Shown here piece after piece: positions 25,287 to 33,864 of a DNA stretch of 64,000 bases. Position 1 is the stretch's first letter. Each line of letters opens with the position of its first letter. This stretch comes from Clostridiales bacterium (GTDB taxonomy: Bacteria > Bacillota > Clostridia > Lachnospirales > WQUN01): the NCBI GenBank assembly GCA_031270945.1, contig JAISWZ010000621.1, positions 1 to 64,000 on the forward strand. Reading direction: 5' to 3'. The position numbers and the translations under genes were made by a program. The notes beneath the pieces were generated by a model. It saw only the letters and a program-made list of their open reading frames with translations. It made no database searches and was not told the DNA's origin.

Positions 25287-26261
25287 ATGGAATCAAAGAC
25301 CAAGGAAAAGATTGCGCTGTTTCGGTTTTCGATGATAGCTCCTGTCGTGAGCGGCACAATCAAAGCCTCAGCCGATGAGTATTTCAAAATGGCGGCCGAA
25401 TCGCCTCACCGGGATCTGGACGGAGAGATGACAAAGCCCACCTATGAAGAGCTCAAAGAATGGTTTGAGAGATATAGGAAAGATGGGCTTTCCGGCTTGT
25501 ACCCTTCCTACAAAGACAACACCGAGTCCACGGAGCTAAGCGCGGAAGTTGTCAATGCAATTCGCAAGATCAAGCTCCAGCATCCCCAAGCTACGGGAAC
25601 GCACATTTACGAAATGCTTTTGGAAAACGGGAACATAGACTCCAGCATTAAGTTAGGCGCTTTCTTGCGCTCTCTTAGGATTAACGACCTTAATGCCACA
25701 AGTCCGAACAAGGAACCGAAGGCTTTCGAGATGTCCAAGCCAAACGAATTGTGGCAGAGCGCGATCACTGCCGGCCCGAAGCTAGAAGACGATCAAATCG
25801 TTAGGCTGTACGCGATCCTTGATGACAACAGCAGAATGATAGTTGGAGCGAGGTACTTTTTGGGCTATGGCGATGACGCTGTCAAGCAGACGCTTCGAGA
25901 GGCCTTTCTCAACTGCGGCATCCCCCAATCGCTATCCTTGGGCAGCGACCCTGCCTGCGACAGCGAAGAGGTGGATGAGATCTGCGAAGCGCTTGACATA
26001 GAAGCCATTCACTGTTCCCGTATCGCTACCGGCAAAATAGGCAAGATCAAGCGGTTTTTCCGCACCCTCAACGACCGCTGGCTAACCAGCGTACCTACGC
26101 CTCCAGACTTGGACTCCTTGAACGCCGGGCTTGGCGAGTTCATCGAATTATACAACAACATAGTGCACAGCGGGACGAACATGACACCCAAGGCCCGCTG
26201 GACGAAATCGTCGCAGCGCATAAGGCGCTTGCCTCCGGAAAAAATTGAAAGCGCGTTTTAA
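25287..26261 (+). CDS. Transposase-like DDE integrase-core protein, catalytic residues replaced
   Basis: 324 aa. The architecture is that of Mu/IS481-like transposases: N-terminal helix-turn-helix region (EKIALFRFSMIAPVVSG, YEELKEWFERYRKDGLSGL), a second helical domain, then an RNase H-like core (PNELWQS, YAILDDNSRMIVGARY, GKIKRFFRTLNDRWL). In active relatives the triad lies in WQ(S/T)D, VDNG and GKIER. Here those positions read WQSA (Ala159), LGSD (Gly219) and GKIKR (Lys255), so all three appear lost although the frame is complete and AAAGGAG precedes the ATG. No terminal repeats flank it. It may be a domesticated DNA-binding protein; a recently decayed transposase is the alternative. Confidence 0.75.
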   Translation: MESKTKEKIALFRFSMIAPVVSGTIKASADEYFKMAAESPHRDLDGEMTKPTYEELKEWFERYRKDGLSGLYPSYKDNTESTELSAEVVNAIRKIKLQHPQATGTHIYEMLLENGNIDSSIKLGAFLRSLRINDLNATSPNKEPKAFEMSKPNELWQSAITAGPKLEDDQIVRLYAILDDNSRMIVGARYFLGYGDDAVKQTLREAFLNCGIPQSLSLGSDPACDSEEVDEICEALDIEAIHCSRIATGKIGKIKRFFRTLNDRWLTSVPTPPDLDSLNAGLGEFIELYNNIVHSGTNMTPKARWTKSSQRIRRLPPEKIESAF

Positions 26262-26320
26262 GCCAATTAAGAGGATATGTTAATTTAAAGGCTGAGCCCA
26301 AAAGGCTGTCGCGGCAACGC

Positions 26321-26345
26321 GTCGAAATATTGATATATTTAGAAT
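26321..26345. repeat. Solo left-type end of the TGTCGAAATATTGATA family
   Basis: CGTCGAAATATTGATATATT, matching the ends of the 134-bp MITE at 1969, with no partner nearby. It lies 60 bases after the transposase-like gene. Confidence 0.55.
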
Positions 26346-26354
26346 TCTATCACG

Positions 26355-26432
26355 CTTAATGCATATTCCAAAATTCAAAAAAGGCTTAGGTGCTTTTCCC
26401 TCGCCATAACATTAAATTGAAATATGCTCTTA
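26355..26432. repeat. Degenerate CATATCCC element
   Basis: TTAATGCATATTCCAAAATT to AAATTGAAATATGCTCTTA with a worn core. Confidence 0.6.
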
Positions 26433-26433
26433 T

Positions 26434-26460
26434 CTCAGCGCCCCCCAGGGGGGCGCTGAG
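26434..26460. other. Perfect GC palindrome
   Basis: CTCAGCGCCCCCC and GGGGGGCGCTGAG with a single central A, a 13-bp perfect inverted repeat. It could be a hairpin or a dimeric-protein site. Confidence 0.5.
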
Positions 26461-26669
26461 AGGCGCTGGCCCAAAAACCCCATACCCTGTTAAAATTCAA
26501 AGCCAGCGCCTAATTAAGGCTCATCAAAGACTGCGCATGCCTTTTTTGATCGCTTTTTGCGCATATTGTTAAACCTTGGCCATAAGTCAGTTCTAAAAAA
26601 ATATTATTCTGAAAATTTTTACCAATCCTAGGCCAGACACACTGTCATTTATCTCTGAAAATCCCTAAG

Positions 26670-26706
26670 AAAAGCGGGTTCGGACATGCCGAACCCGCTT
26701 TTTTCA
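26670..26706 (+). terminator. Intrinsic terminator
   Basis: AAAGCGGGTTCGG and CCGAACCCGCTTT with an ACATG loop region, followed by TTT and CATG. It is probably the end of the transcript from the transposase-like gene 400 bases upstream, or of an unseen small RNA. Confidence 0.75.
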
Positions 26707-27246
26707 TGCATTTGAGTAATGTAGTCATTTTGTCGATGAAATGTTAGACGGATCTTAGAGAATGAAAGCGAAATGTGCGCAACAGCACCCATAACATCAA
26801 GCACGTTTTAACTTGTATGACAGGCTTTTTGACGCTTTTCGCCGCCTTGTTTTTCCACTATTCGACCTTTTTGGCCATGCTGCATTATCTTTCGACAAAT
26901 ATCTTCGATATTCTCTTGACATATAGCAACTTTACTGTTAGAATTATAAATAGTTCCAGAAAGCCCTAACATATCTCTTTTCCTGCAACCAGAGCCAATC
27001 ATGGCGCGGATCTGCGCTAATGACGGCGGTTTGGGCAATGGTCTGCCAATCGCCCAAACTTGTTTCATACATAAAGCGCTGCCGACTTGAGTGAAAACGC
27101 TTTTTTTCTCCAGCCGGCGCGCGCCCTCGATGCATTTCGCCACGGTTCCCCCCACCATGGCTTGAAACGCTGCTGCGGCGGTTTCTTTGCCGCGCAATAG
27201 TTTTCCAGCCAGAACGCTATGGCGACTGGCCAAAAATTTTATGAAT
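26707..27246. other. Spacer upstream of the surface-protein gene
   Basis: No gene is supported on either strand. A minus-strand frame of 149 codons (26808-27257) has no ribosome binding site and no recognisable product. The region should contain the promoter of the gene at 27261. Confidence 0.4.
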
Positions 27247-27260
27247 GGAGGCATCAAACA

Positions 27261-28529
27261 ATGGGAAAGAAGAAACTGACTGCAGTCGCGGCTGCATTGG
27301 TTGTCCTCATTGTCGCTATCTCAGGCACATTCGCCTGGATAAGCTTCAACAACAAGAACACGACAGGCATTACGGGCCAAGATGAAACGCCTGGCGGCAG
27401 CACCCATGACGACTTCGCCGACCCGAACAAGGATGTTTATGTAGAGAACTGGGGCGATGTCCCGATTTATGTGCGCGTTAAGATCAGCGAGTACATGGAG
27501 GTAGGAAAGCTTGCTGGAACTACCGACGCGAACAAAGACGTCGTAAAGCTCAAACCCGATTCAGAATTTGAAGACGAGTCCACTTGGTACCCCTACAACG
27601 TAGCCGCAGTTGATACCCCTTTCCGCCAGTACTGGACATTGGTAGGCGGCGGGCAAAAGTACTACAAGCCAGTGGCCGCTGAAAACCAGGTCGCTGGATA
27701 TGTCGCCAAAGACCCAACTCCTTACAACGGCTCAGAGGCGGGCGTAAAGCTCACCCTGCCCGCCCAGGTTCTCGACATGAAGACATGGGTTCTTTCTGGA
27801 ATGACAATCGGCGAATACTGGGTTGGCGACACTGACGGATGGTTCTATTGGGCTGCCCCGCTTGAACCAGGACAGGCCACAGGCCTTCTCTTGGACAGAA
27901 TTGACAAGGCCCAGAAAGTTCCGGGCGGCACGTACTACTACGGAATTCATACCGATACGCAAATGGCCACACGCACGGGCGATCTTTCAGCTCCTGAAGA
28001 CTACACATCCTTTGGGACAAGCGAGCTTGGCGGCTGGACATTTGACGGCGCAGCGCTTATGAAGCGCATTACCGGCAATGACTACGCCTATTCTCCAGTT
28101 GATGATCCCGCGCAGACTCCTGAAACCCCTGAAGAGTCAAAAGACGCTGACTCTGACGTGAAAGAGGATTCCGAAGACGCTGACACTGACGTGAAAGAGG
28201 ATTCTGAAGGCGCTGAAACAGAAGAAGATTCCGAAGGCGCTGATGTAGAAGAAGATTCCGAAAGCGCTGATGTAGAAGAAGATTCTGAAGGCGCTGACCC
28301 AGAAGAAGATTCCGAAGGCGCTGACACAGAAGAAGATTCTGAAGACGCTGACACAGAAGAAGATTCAGCTGCTGACCCAGACGTTCCCGGCGCTGTAGAG
28401 CCAGATTCAGAAGATTCAGATTCAGAAGATTCAGACGCTGGCACCGACGATCTCACGACCGAGACAGATGTTGAAATCGTCGACAAGCCTATCGAAATCG
28501 TCGACAAGCCTATCAAAATCGTTGACTAG
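27261..28529 (+). CDS. BsaA/TasA-like SipW-dependent surface protein with acidic repeats
   Basis: 422 aa. The signal peptide has the form of SipW-processed matrix proteins (LTAVAAALVVLIVAISGTFA). The body fits the BsaA-type biofilm matrix family: KDVYVENWGDVPIYVRVKIS, YWTLVGGGQKYY, YWVGDTDGWFYWAAPLEPGQ, ATGLLLDRID. From about residue 285 the chain becomes very acidic, with several decapeptide-like EEDSEGAD units and SEDSDSEDSD, then two or three copies of EIVDKPI. GGAGG lies before the ATG. No SipW gene is in the window. The reading frame ends at a TAG inside the last repeat series; the same frame stays open for 15 more codons. Confidence 0.72.
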   Translation: MGKKKLTAVAAALVVLIVAISGTFAWISFNNKNTTGITGQDETPGGSTHDDFADPNKDVYVENWGDVPIYVRVKISEYMEVGKLAGTTDANKDVVKLKPDSEFEDESTWYPYNVAAVDTPFRQYWTLVGGGQKYYKPVAAENQVAGYVAKDPTPYNGSEAGVKLTLPAQVLDMKTWVLSGMTIGEYWVGDTDGWFYWAAPLEPGQATGLLLDRIDKAQKVPGGTYYYGIHTDTQMATRTGDLSAPEDYTSFGTSELGGWTFDGAALMKRITGNDYAYSPVDDPAQTPETPEESKDADSDVKEDSEDADTDVKEDSEGAETEEDSEGADVEEDSESADVEEDSEGADPEEDSEGADTEEDSEDADTEEDSAADPDVPGAVEPDSEDSDSEDSDAGTDDLTTETDVEIVDKPIEIVDKPIKIVD

Positions 28530-28577
28530 CCTATCGAAATCGTCGATGATCCAGACGCTGACGCTATGGGCTTCTAA
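28530..28577 (+). pseudogene. In-frame extension beyond the TAG of the surface protein
   Basis: After the TAG (28527-28529) the same frame continues the repeat: PIEIVDDPDADAMGF, then TAA. In the preceding repeats the codon at the TAG position is AAG (DKPIEIVD), so one A-to-T change explains the stop. The longer protein was probably the ancestral form. Confidence 0.7.
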
Positions 28578-28601
28578 AAGCATATCCCAAATATAAAAAC
28601 G

Positions 28602-28640
28602 GGGAGTTGGCTGAACAGCCAACTCCTTTTTTGGTTTTTT
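28602..28640 (+). terminator. Terminator of the surface-protein gene
   Basis: GGAGTTGGCT and AGCCAACTCC with a GAAC loop, followed by TTTTTTGGTTTTTTGGGTTTTTT. Half of a CATATCCC element (28578-28595) precedes it, and a lone TGTCGAAACATTGATA end follows at 28751. Confidence 0.88.
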
Positions 28641-28780
28641 GGGTTTTTTCTTGCCCGAGGCGCGTTTCGTCCTGAGGTTTTATAGCGCTTGCTCGCTACA
28701 GCCCGAGACGCATTCTAGCGCTTGTTCGGAATTTCTTCTTGCCCTTTAAATGTCGAAACATTGATAAACTTTGCAAAAAC

Positions 28781-29611
28781 CTACTCCTTGACCCCTCCAA
28801 GGGCCACTCCAGCTATGATGTAGCGGGAAAGCAGGAAGTACACCACGAAAAGCGGAAGAGAAGTCATGGCCAATCCCAGGTATATTGACCCAAACTCGGT
28901 TCTGTAGATGTCGCCGCGAAGAAGGTTGACCATGATAGGCATGGTATAGCGATCCTTCGAGGTAAGGAGAATCATGGGGGTGAACAGGGAGTTCCAGCTT
29001 CCAACGAAGGCGAATATGGCCTGGGTTGCTATCGCTGGGGCCATGAGGGGCAAAATTATCCTGTTGAACGTGGCGAATTCCCCGGATCCGTCTATGCGGG
29101 CGGCCTCAACCATCTCTATTGAAAGAGTTGAGAGCAGGTACTGCCTCATGAAGAATACCATGGCTGGCGCTGCTATGGATGGGAGGATTAGAGGCCAGAT
29201 GCTGTTGACCCAGTGAAGCTGGTACATGAACTGGTAGAAGCCTATTGCTGACACTTGGGCTGGTATCATCAAGACGCACATGATAAAGGTGAAAAAGGCT
29301 TGCCTGGCTTTGAAGTGGTAAGCCACCAAGGCATAGGCCGTAAGGGATGAAAAGTAGACTCCGCAGAGCGTAGCCCCAGCCGCTATGGCAAATGAGTTCA
29401 CGAAGCCTACCATGGGGTTGAAGCCCTTGTTGAGCAGAATGCTCAGGTTGCTCATGAAGTGCGATGATGGCAGGAGCGAGATGCCTCCTTGGATCTCAAC
29501 CGTTGATCTGGTGGAGTTGACGAACATGATCCAGAAGGGCATTATGGACAGCACGGCAAGGAGGATGCAGACCACATATATGACAACCTTGGTTGGAGAC
29601 ATCTTTGTCAT
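28781..29611 (-). CDS. Sugar ABC transporter permease, MalG type
   Basis: 276 aa with six membrane helices. The conserved EAA loop reads EMVEAARIDGSGEFATFNRI followed by ILPLMAPA, which contacts the ATPase. The short, periplasm-free N-terminus is typical of MalG-type subunits. Its ATG overlaps the stop of the MalF-type gene (ATGA), so the two are translationally coupled. It forms the membrane channel of an oligosaccharide importer with the binding protein at 30853-32190. No ATPase gene is present; firmicutes often share an MsmX-type ATPase among such importers. Confidence 0.9.
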   Translation of the reverse strand: MTKMSPTKVVIYVVCILLAVLSIMPFWIMFVNSTRSTVEIQGGISLLPSSHFMSNLSILLNKGFNPMVGFVNSFAIAAGATLCGVYFSSLTAYALVAYHFKARQAFFTFIMCVLMIPAQVSAIGFYQFMYQLHWVNSIWPLILPSIAAPAMVFFMRQYLLSTLSIEMVEAARIDGSGEFATFNRIILPLMAPAIATQAIFAFVGSWNSLFTPMILLTSKDRYTMPIMVNLLRGDIYRTEFGSIYLGLAMTSLPLFVVYFLLSRYIIAGVALGGVKE

Positions 29612-30576
29612 GCCTGAGCGCCTCCATTCAGGGCAGCCGCTTTCTCCAGGAGCTTGCGCTGCTTTTTGGCCTTTTGCGCGTCCTTGTCTCGCATGAGATA
29701 GAACAGCGCGCCAGAGAATATGGCTGTGATCACAAACATGAGCATGCTGGCGGCAGCGGCTCTATTGTACTGGTAGCTTCCAGTGAAAGCCTGGTTGAAG
29801 ATGTACACAGACGCGGTTTGTGTCGCGTTGTCAGGCCCGCCGTTGGTGAACAGCTTGGGTATGTCAAACATCTGCAGACCGCCGATAAGGGATGTTATCA
29901 GCGTATACAGCATTATCTGGCGCAGGCTTGGAAGCGTCACATACAGAAATGTCTTAAGGGAGTTCGCCCCGTCTATGGCGGCGGCGTCAAAAATGGCAGG
30001 GCTTATTCCCAAGACGCCAGCAATCAGCACTATCATTGTGTTGCCGTACCACATCCAGAACTGGATAAACGCTATCAAGCCTCTGGCAACGCTTGCGTCC
30101 CTTAGGAATTCATAGGGGCGATCAGTCAATCCCAGCATGGTTACAAGGCTGTTGACAGGCCCTATGGGATATGAAAACAGGGAGTAAAACAAGACCGCTA
30201 TGGTTCCTGAAGTGATGATGTTGGGCATATAGAGCAGAACCTTGAAAGCGCCTTGCCCTCTGACTCTGAGCCTTTCATTCGTGAACCACGCGGTCAGCAG
30301 AAGCGCCAGCGCCATCTGGGGAATGAAGTTCAGTATCCAGATGATGCCAGTCGTGGCCAGGGATTTCTGGAACAGCTCGTTTTTGGCTATGTTGATGAAG
30401 TTCTGGAACGGGTTGGCCAGAATGCTGAAGCTGGCAGTGCCTACACCCTTGAGATCCGACATGCTGATAACCAGGGTGTAAATGATGGGGTAAAGCGAGA
30501 AGAACAGGAACGCGGCAACAAAAGGGACCAAGAAGATGTAGCCGTACTTCGCGTAGCTAACGCTCTTGTGACGCAT
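29608..30576 (-). CDS. Sugar ABC transporter permease, MalF type
   Basis: 322 aa with six to seven helices. The N-terminal helix is YIFLVPFVAAFLFFSLYPII and the EAA loop is IFDAAAIDGANSLKTFLYVT followed by LPSLRQI. The C-terminus is basic and cytoplasmic. The frame opens at a TTG (30615), but the ATG at 30576 has AAGGTGG six bases upstream. It is the second gene of the importer operon, separated from the binding-protein gene by two palindromic elements. Confidence 0.9.
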   Translation of the reverse strand: MRHKSVSYAKYGYIFLVPFVAAFLFFSLYPIIYTLVISMSDLKGVGTASFSILANPFQNFINIAKNELFQKSLATTGIIWILNFIPQMALALLLTAWFTNERLRVRGQGAFKVLLYMPNIITSGTIAVLFYSLFSYPIGPVNSLVTMLGLTDRPYEFLRDASVARGLIAFIQFWMWYGNTMIVLIAGVLGISPAIFDAAAIDGANSLKTFLYVTLPSLRQIMLYTLITSLIGGLQMFDIPKLFTNGGPDNATQTASVYIFNQAFTGSYQYNRAAAASMLMFVITAIFSGALFYLMRDKDAQKAKKQRKLLEKAAALNGGAQA

Positions 30577-30619
30577 ATATAACCACCTTCGCCATCCCGC
30601 CAAAGAGCGGGCCAAGTTA

Positions 30620-30698
30620 AGAGAGCATATCCAAATTTAGTTTCAGGGCTTACGAAAGTCACGCGTAGAAGCATTGCGATGACTTTCACTGCACCACT
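30620..30698. repeat. Partial type-B CATATCCC element
   Basis: AGAGCATATCCAAATTTAG and a core with GAAAGTCACGCG / GACTTTC. Its right end is replaced by the next copy. Confidence 0.75.
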
Positions 30699-30804
30699 TA
30701 GTGCATATCCCAAAATTCCGTATTGGTGCCGGAAAAGTCCTGGCGAATGCTTCAACGCCGGACTTTTCCGGCACCTCGGATATAATTTTGGGATATGCAC
30801 TTAA
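30698..30804. repeat. Full-length type-A CATATCCC element
   Basis: TTA on both flanks (CTTA-GTGCATATCCC and GGGATATGCAC-TTAAG), followed by a spare right end (TTTTGGGATATGCTC) to 30825. It lies in the gap between the solute-binding protein and permease genes of one operon. Confidence 0.9.
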
Positions 30805-30852
30805 GGACTTTTGGGATATGCTCTAAGGGGCGGCTTGCGCCGCCCCCCAGGA

Positions 30853-32190
30853 TCAGGAATCCAAGTCGACGATGTTCGCTACCCCCATCTGGAAGTCAGC
30901 GACTGCCTGCTCTTTGTCTTTGTTGCCGCTTGCGTACTCTCTCACTTGATCACGGAAAAGCGAGTTTATATTTTCGTCAAACGGGCCCAAGGTGTGCCCG
31001 TCAGCCTTTTCGTTAGCTGGCACAAAGACCTCGAAAGCATCCTGGTTGCCAATGAACTCCCAATGTCCGTCAGTTTTCTCCATGACGACAGAGGAGGCCA
31101 CAGTGTCTCCCAAAGCCCAGCTGGCTTGAAGCCCGGTGTCTGAAGAGTCCAGTGTTATCCAGCGAATCAAGTCAGCGACTTCAGCTTTCGCGGTTGTGTT
31201 GGCGTTTGCCAGCACCCATGTTCCGCCCCAATAGAAGCCGGTTGTGGGGACGCATACTCCCCAGTCTCCATACGTGCCCTCTCCGGGAGCGGTTCCGCCA
31301 GAGTTGCCCTTCATGACGTAATTGATAAGCCAAGCTGGGCCAAAGAAGCCAAACACGGGCTTGACGCCAGTGCCAGCCATGTCGGCGTACCATGCTTCAG
31401 TCCAGTCAGTAGTTTCGTTGGAAAGACCCTCCTGCTTGAGGATCTTGGAAAATTCAAAAAACTGCATCACGTTGTCATCCAAGACAAGCTTGTTGTCCTC
31501 TATCCATTTGCCTTTTCGGCTATTCTCCATTGGATGCCAAAGATCTCCGTCTCCAGAAACCATAGCGTATCCAGCCGCTTTCATCTTCCTGGCTGTATCA
31601 AAGAATGAGTCCCAATCCTTGATTGCCTCTTGCACAGCGTTGGGTTCGTCAGATCCCAAAACCTCTTTGGCCAGGCTTCTTCTGTAGATGAAAGCGCCTC
31701 CAGTAGCTTGGTATCCAAGCCCTTTGACTTCTCCGTTATAGCTTCCCACGTCCATTGTATACTGGGCGATGCCTGCCGCCTTGGCTTCCGCGTCCACGTC
31801 TATTCCCAAGGACTTGTATGTCGCCGTGAATGGCCCCTCTACATACTTCTTGATAAAAGCCGCTTCAGCGCAGAAAATGTCTGGAGCTTCCGCTCCGCCC
31901 GCCGCAAGGGCGGCGTCAAGCGCGATCTGGTACCCGCCATCTGATGTAGCAATGATTGTGGTCTTGAAGTCATAAGGCAGATCTGGATGCAGTTTTTTGT
32001 AGTCCTCTACCATTCCCGGAACCTCGTCCGTAAATGACCAGAGGTTGATTGTCTTGACGCCTGGGTTAGCCTGCACATTTGCCGCCTCGCCCCCACTCTC
32101 AGTCCCAGACGGCGCAGCGCCGGATCCGCAAGCTGAGAGAGCAAGCATGGCTGCCATGACAAGCGCCAGCGCCCGCAACAACTTCTTCAT
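30853..32190 (-). CDS. Sugar ABC transporter solute-binding lipoprotein
   Basis: 445 aa. Lipoprotein signal LLRALALVMAAMLALSAC (lipobox LSAC), then a family 1-type extracellular binding protein: TINLWSFTDEVPGMVEDYKK, ALDAALAAGGAEAPDIFCAE, and the C-terminal LIRWITLDSS. It captures a sugar or oligosaccharide outside the membrane and delivers it to the permeases encoded downstream. The frame opens at 32250, but GGGAGG just before the ATG at 32190 fixes the start. It is the first gene of the operon. Ligand unknown. Confidence 0.9.
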   Translation of the reverse strand: MKKLLRALALVMAAMLALSACGSGAAPSGTESGGEAANVQANPGVKTINLWSFTDEVPGMVEDYKKLHPDLPYDFKTTIIATSDGGYQIALDAALAAGGAEAPDIFCAEAAFIKKYVEGPFTATYKSLGIDVDAEAKAAGIAQYTMDVGSYNGEVKGLGYQATGGAFIYRRSLAKEVLGSDEPNAVQEAIKDWDSFFDTARKMKAAGYAMVSGDGDLWHPMENSRKGKWIEDNKLVLDDNVMQFFEFSKILKQEGLSNETTDWTEAWYADMAGTGVKPVFGFFGPAWLINYVMKGNSGGTAPGEGTYGDWGVCVPTTGFYWGGTWVLANANTTAKAEVADLIRWITLDSSDTGLQASWALGDTVASSVVMEKTDGHWEFIGNQDAFEVFVPANEKADGHTLGPFDENINSLFRDQVREYASGNKDKEQAVADFQMGVANIVDLDS

Positions 32191-32382
32191 GATAATTTCC
32201 TCCCTTGTTTTCTCTAACGAGGCTTTAGCCTGCTCTCGGCGTACTTGCAAGCGAAAATATCCCTCCCTTGCAAAATCCTAGTTTCAAGCCTTGCCTCGCT
32301 GAGCTGTAAGCGCGAATGTTTTCTGCCAACCGCTTCCCCTGATTGGCACACCCATGCATCGCGCTATTTTTTTCGCGGATCA

Positions 32383-32481
32383 TTTAATGCATATCCCAAA
32401 ATTCCGCGAAGGCGCAGAAAAAGTCATCGCGATGCTTTAACGCGTTACTTTTTCAAGCCATAAAATTGGGATATGCTTTTA
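32383..32481. repeat. Full-length type-B CATATCCC element
   Basis: TTTA-ATGCATATCCCAAAATT to ATTGGGATATGCTT-TTA, core GGCGCAGAAAAAGTCATCGC / GCGTTACTTTTTCAAGCC. It lies upstream of the binding-protein operon. Confidence 0.85.
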
Positions 32482-33719
32482 GCTCTTAACTAACGCTCTT
32501 TTTCTCGCTAGCATTACAGCCTTGTGTCCGCTTGCATAAATTCTCATTGGGCACTTCTAGTATAACCCCCCTTGAAGATAAATTTCAATGGTTTTTATCA
32601 GGCTCAAACTGGGAACGATGGCAGAATTATTGAAGGATTTTTTACATTTCCTGACATTTAAATTTTACGTTAGACATGCTTTTCTTGCGTTTTGTAATAA
32701 AATATACCATCAAACGGCGCTGAATTTACGGTTATTCGACCCCCTTAACATCCATGCCGTTTTTACTGTAGAACTGGGGTCAAAAATCCGGCCTCGCTAA
32801 CGCCTATTTGATGCATCTCTTATATGTCTTGCCTTCAAACAGAAGTTTGGAAGTCACAAGGCACAAAAAATAATCTTTGTTTCCTGAAGTTCATGCGCAT
32901 TTTCACCAAACCAGAAGCGTCTTTGAGGTTGGTTTTCTGATAAAACCGATCCGTCTATTGAGGCCTTTTGTTTCACCCGCTTCGCCCGAAATCAAGAGTT
33001 TTCATCCCATTTTCGATGAAACTCCGTTGCAGTTGCTATCGATTTAAGAAATATTCACGTTTTTAACGTCTTGGGGGATCATTTTCCATGTCCGCCTGGC
33101 GTCCCAGCCCAGACCTGCAAAGCGCGCGTTGTTTCATGACCAGATATCTCGAGCAAATCCTGATTTTTAGGTATTTAAGTTGCTGGCGTCGTGGTAGCCG
33201 GCCATTTTTGCCATGGTATTCTTTAGCGCTAAACGATAATGCGGATTTGCCTTGGTTGCAATGATTATCGAAGTAATTTCGTTTACACGCGTGTCAGTTA
33301 AATTATTTGCGGCTTCCTGATTGTCATGTTTTGCCATGTGAATACGACCTTTGCTTTTGCCTCCCCTCTTTGGATTGTGCATGTTGACCAGTAGCCGCAC
33401 GTCTGCGCATGGTTCCGCTATGAATACTAACCCCCTCCCCTCTGATCGTCTATTGTGCAATATATGCAGGCGTCAACGCCTCGCCATCCCGTCCAGCCCG
33501 CAGCGCCCTTCGAAATGCATATCCTGCATAGCTCAGACAGCCTTTGCCTTCGACGTCCCCTAGAGCATCGCTGGCGGGCTGATTTCATGCAGTCAGAAGA
33601 GCTCGCGGTCTGCCCGCTCATCGTTGAAAAAGCTAAACGCGGGAATGATGCGCTGTTTCGTTGACGCCTGCTTGCGCCAAGCGGGCCGCGCCAGCCTTGT
33701 TTCTAGGCTGTGCGCCGTG
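32482..33719. other. AT-richer gene-free spacer
   Basis: The stretch around 32560-33060 is richer in A/T than its surroundings. On the minus strand it has short protein-like pieces (RFWFGENAHELQET, FDPSSTVKTAWML) interrupted by stops, suggesting a decayed foreign gene, possibly a transposase. I cannot name it. The rest shows nothing except the small ORF listed separately. Confidence 0.35.
33167..33337 (-). CDS. Possible 56-aa protein
   Basis: A minus-strand ORF beginning MAKHDNQEAANNLTDTRVNE and rich in Ala, Asn and Thr, of protein-like composition. AAAGG lies about ten bases upstream, a weak ribosome binding site. No family is recognised. It may be a small real protein or the end of a decayed gene. 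Confidence 0.25.
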   Translation of the reverse strand: MAKHDNQEAANNLTDTRVNEITSIIIATKANPHYRLALKNTMAKMAGYHDASNLNT

Positions 33720-33747
33720 TTGACTTTCCCGCTTGGCTGACTATAAT
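33720..33747 (+). promoter_or_regulatory. Sigma-A-type promoter of the AraC gene
   Basis: TTGACT at 33720-33725, a 16-base spacer and TATAAT at 33742-33747, about 120 bases before the regulator's start codon. Confidence 0.7.
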
Positions 33748-33864
33748 AATAATTGAATGCAACCTCAGGATCTATCAAAATCCTATCGGTTTTTATAACA
33801 ATCGTGCAAACCTGTGCCCACGAACCTGCGATCATTCGTCGGCAAATGCAAAAAGGAGACTGAC

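Noticed and set aside
25212-26345. A complete insertion sequence around the transposase-like gene
   Set aside because: A TGTCGAAATATTGATA-like end follows the gene, but there is no inverted partner upstream and no target duplication.
26808-27257. A 149-codon minus-strand ORF upstream of the surface protein
   Set aside because: It overlaps the surface protein's ribosome binding site, lacks its own and shows no recognisable motif.
28088-28516. A 142-codon Ser-rich ORF on the minus strand
   Set aside because: It is the antisense shadow of the acidic repeat region of the surface-protein gene, with no start signal.
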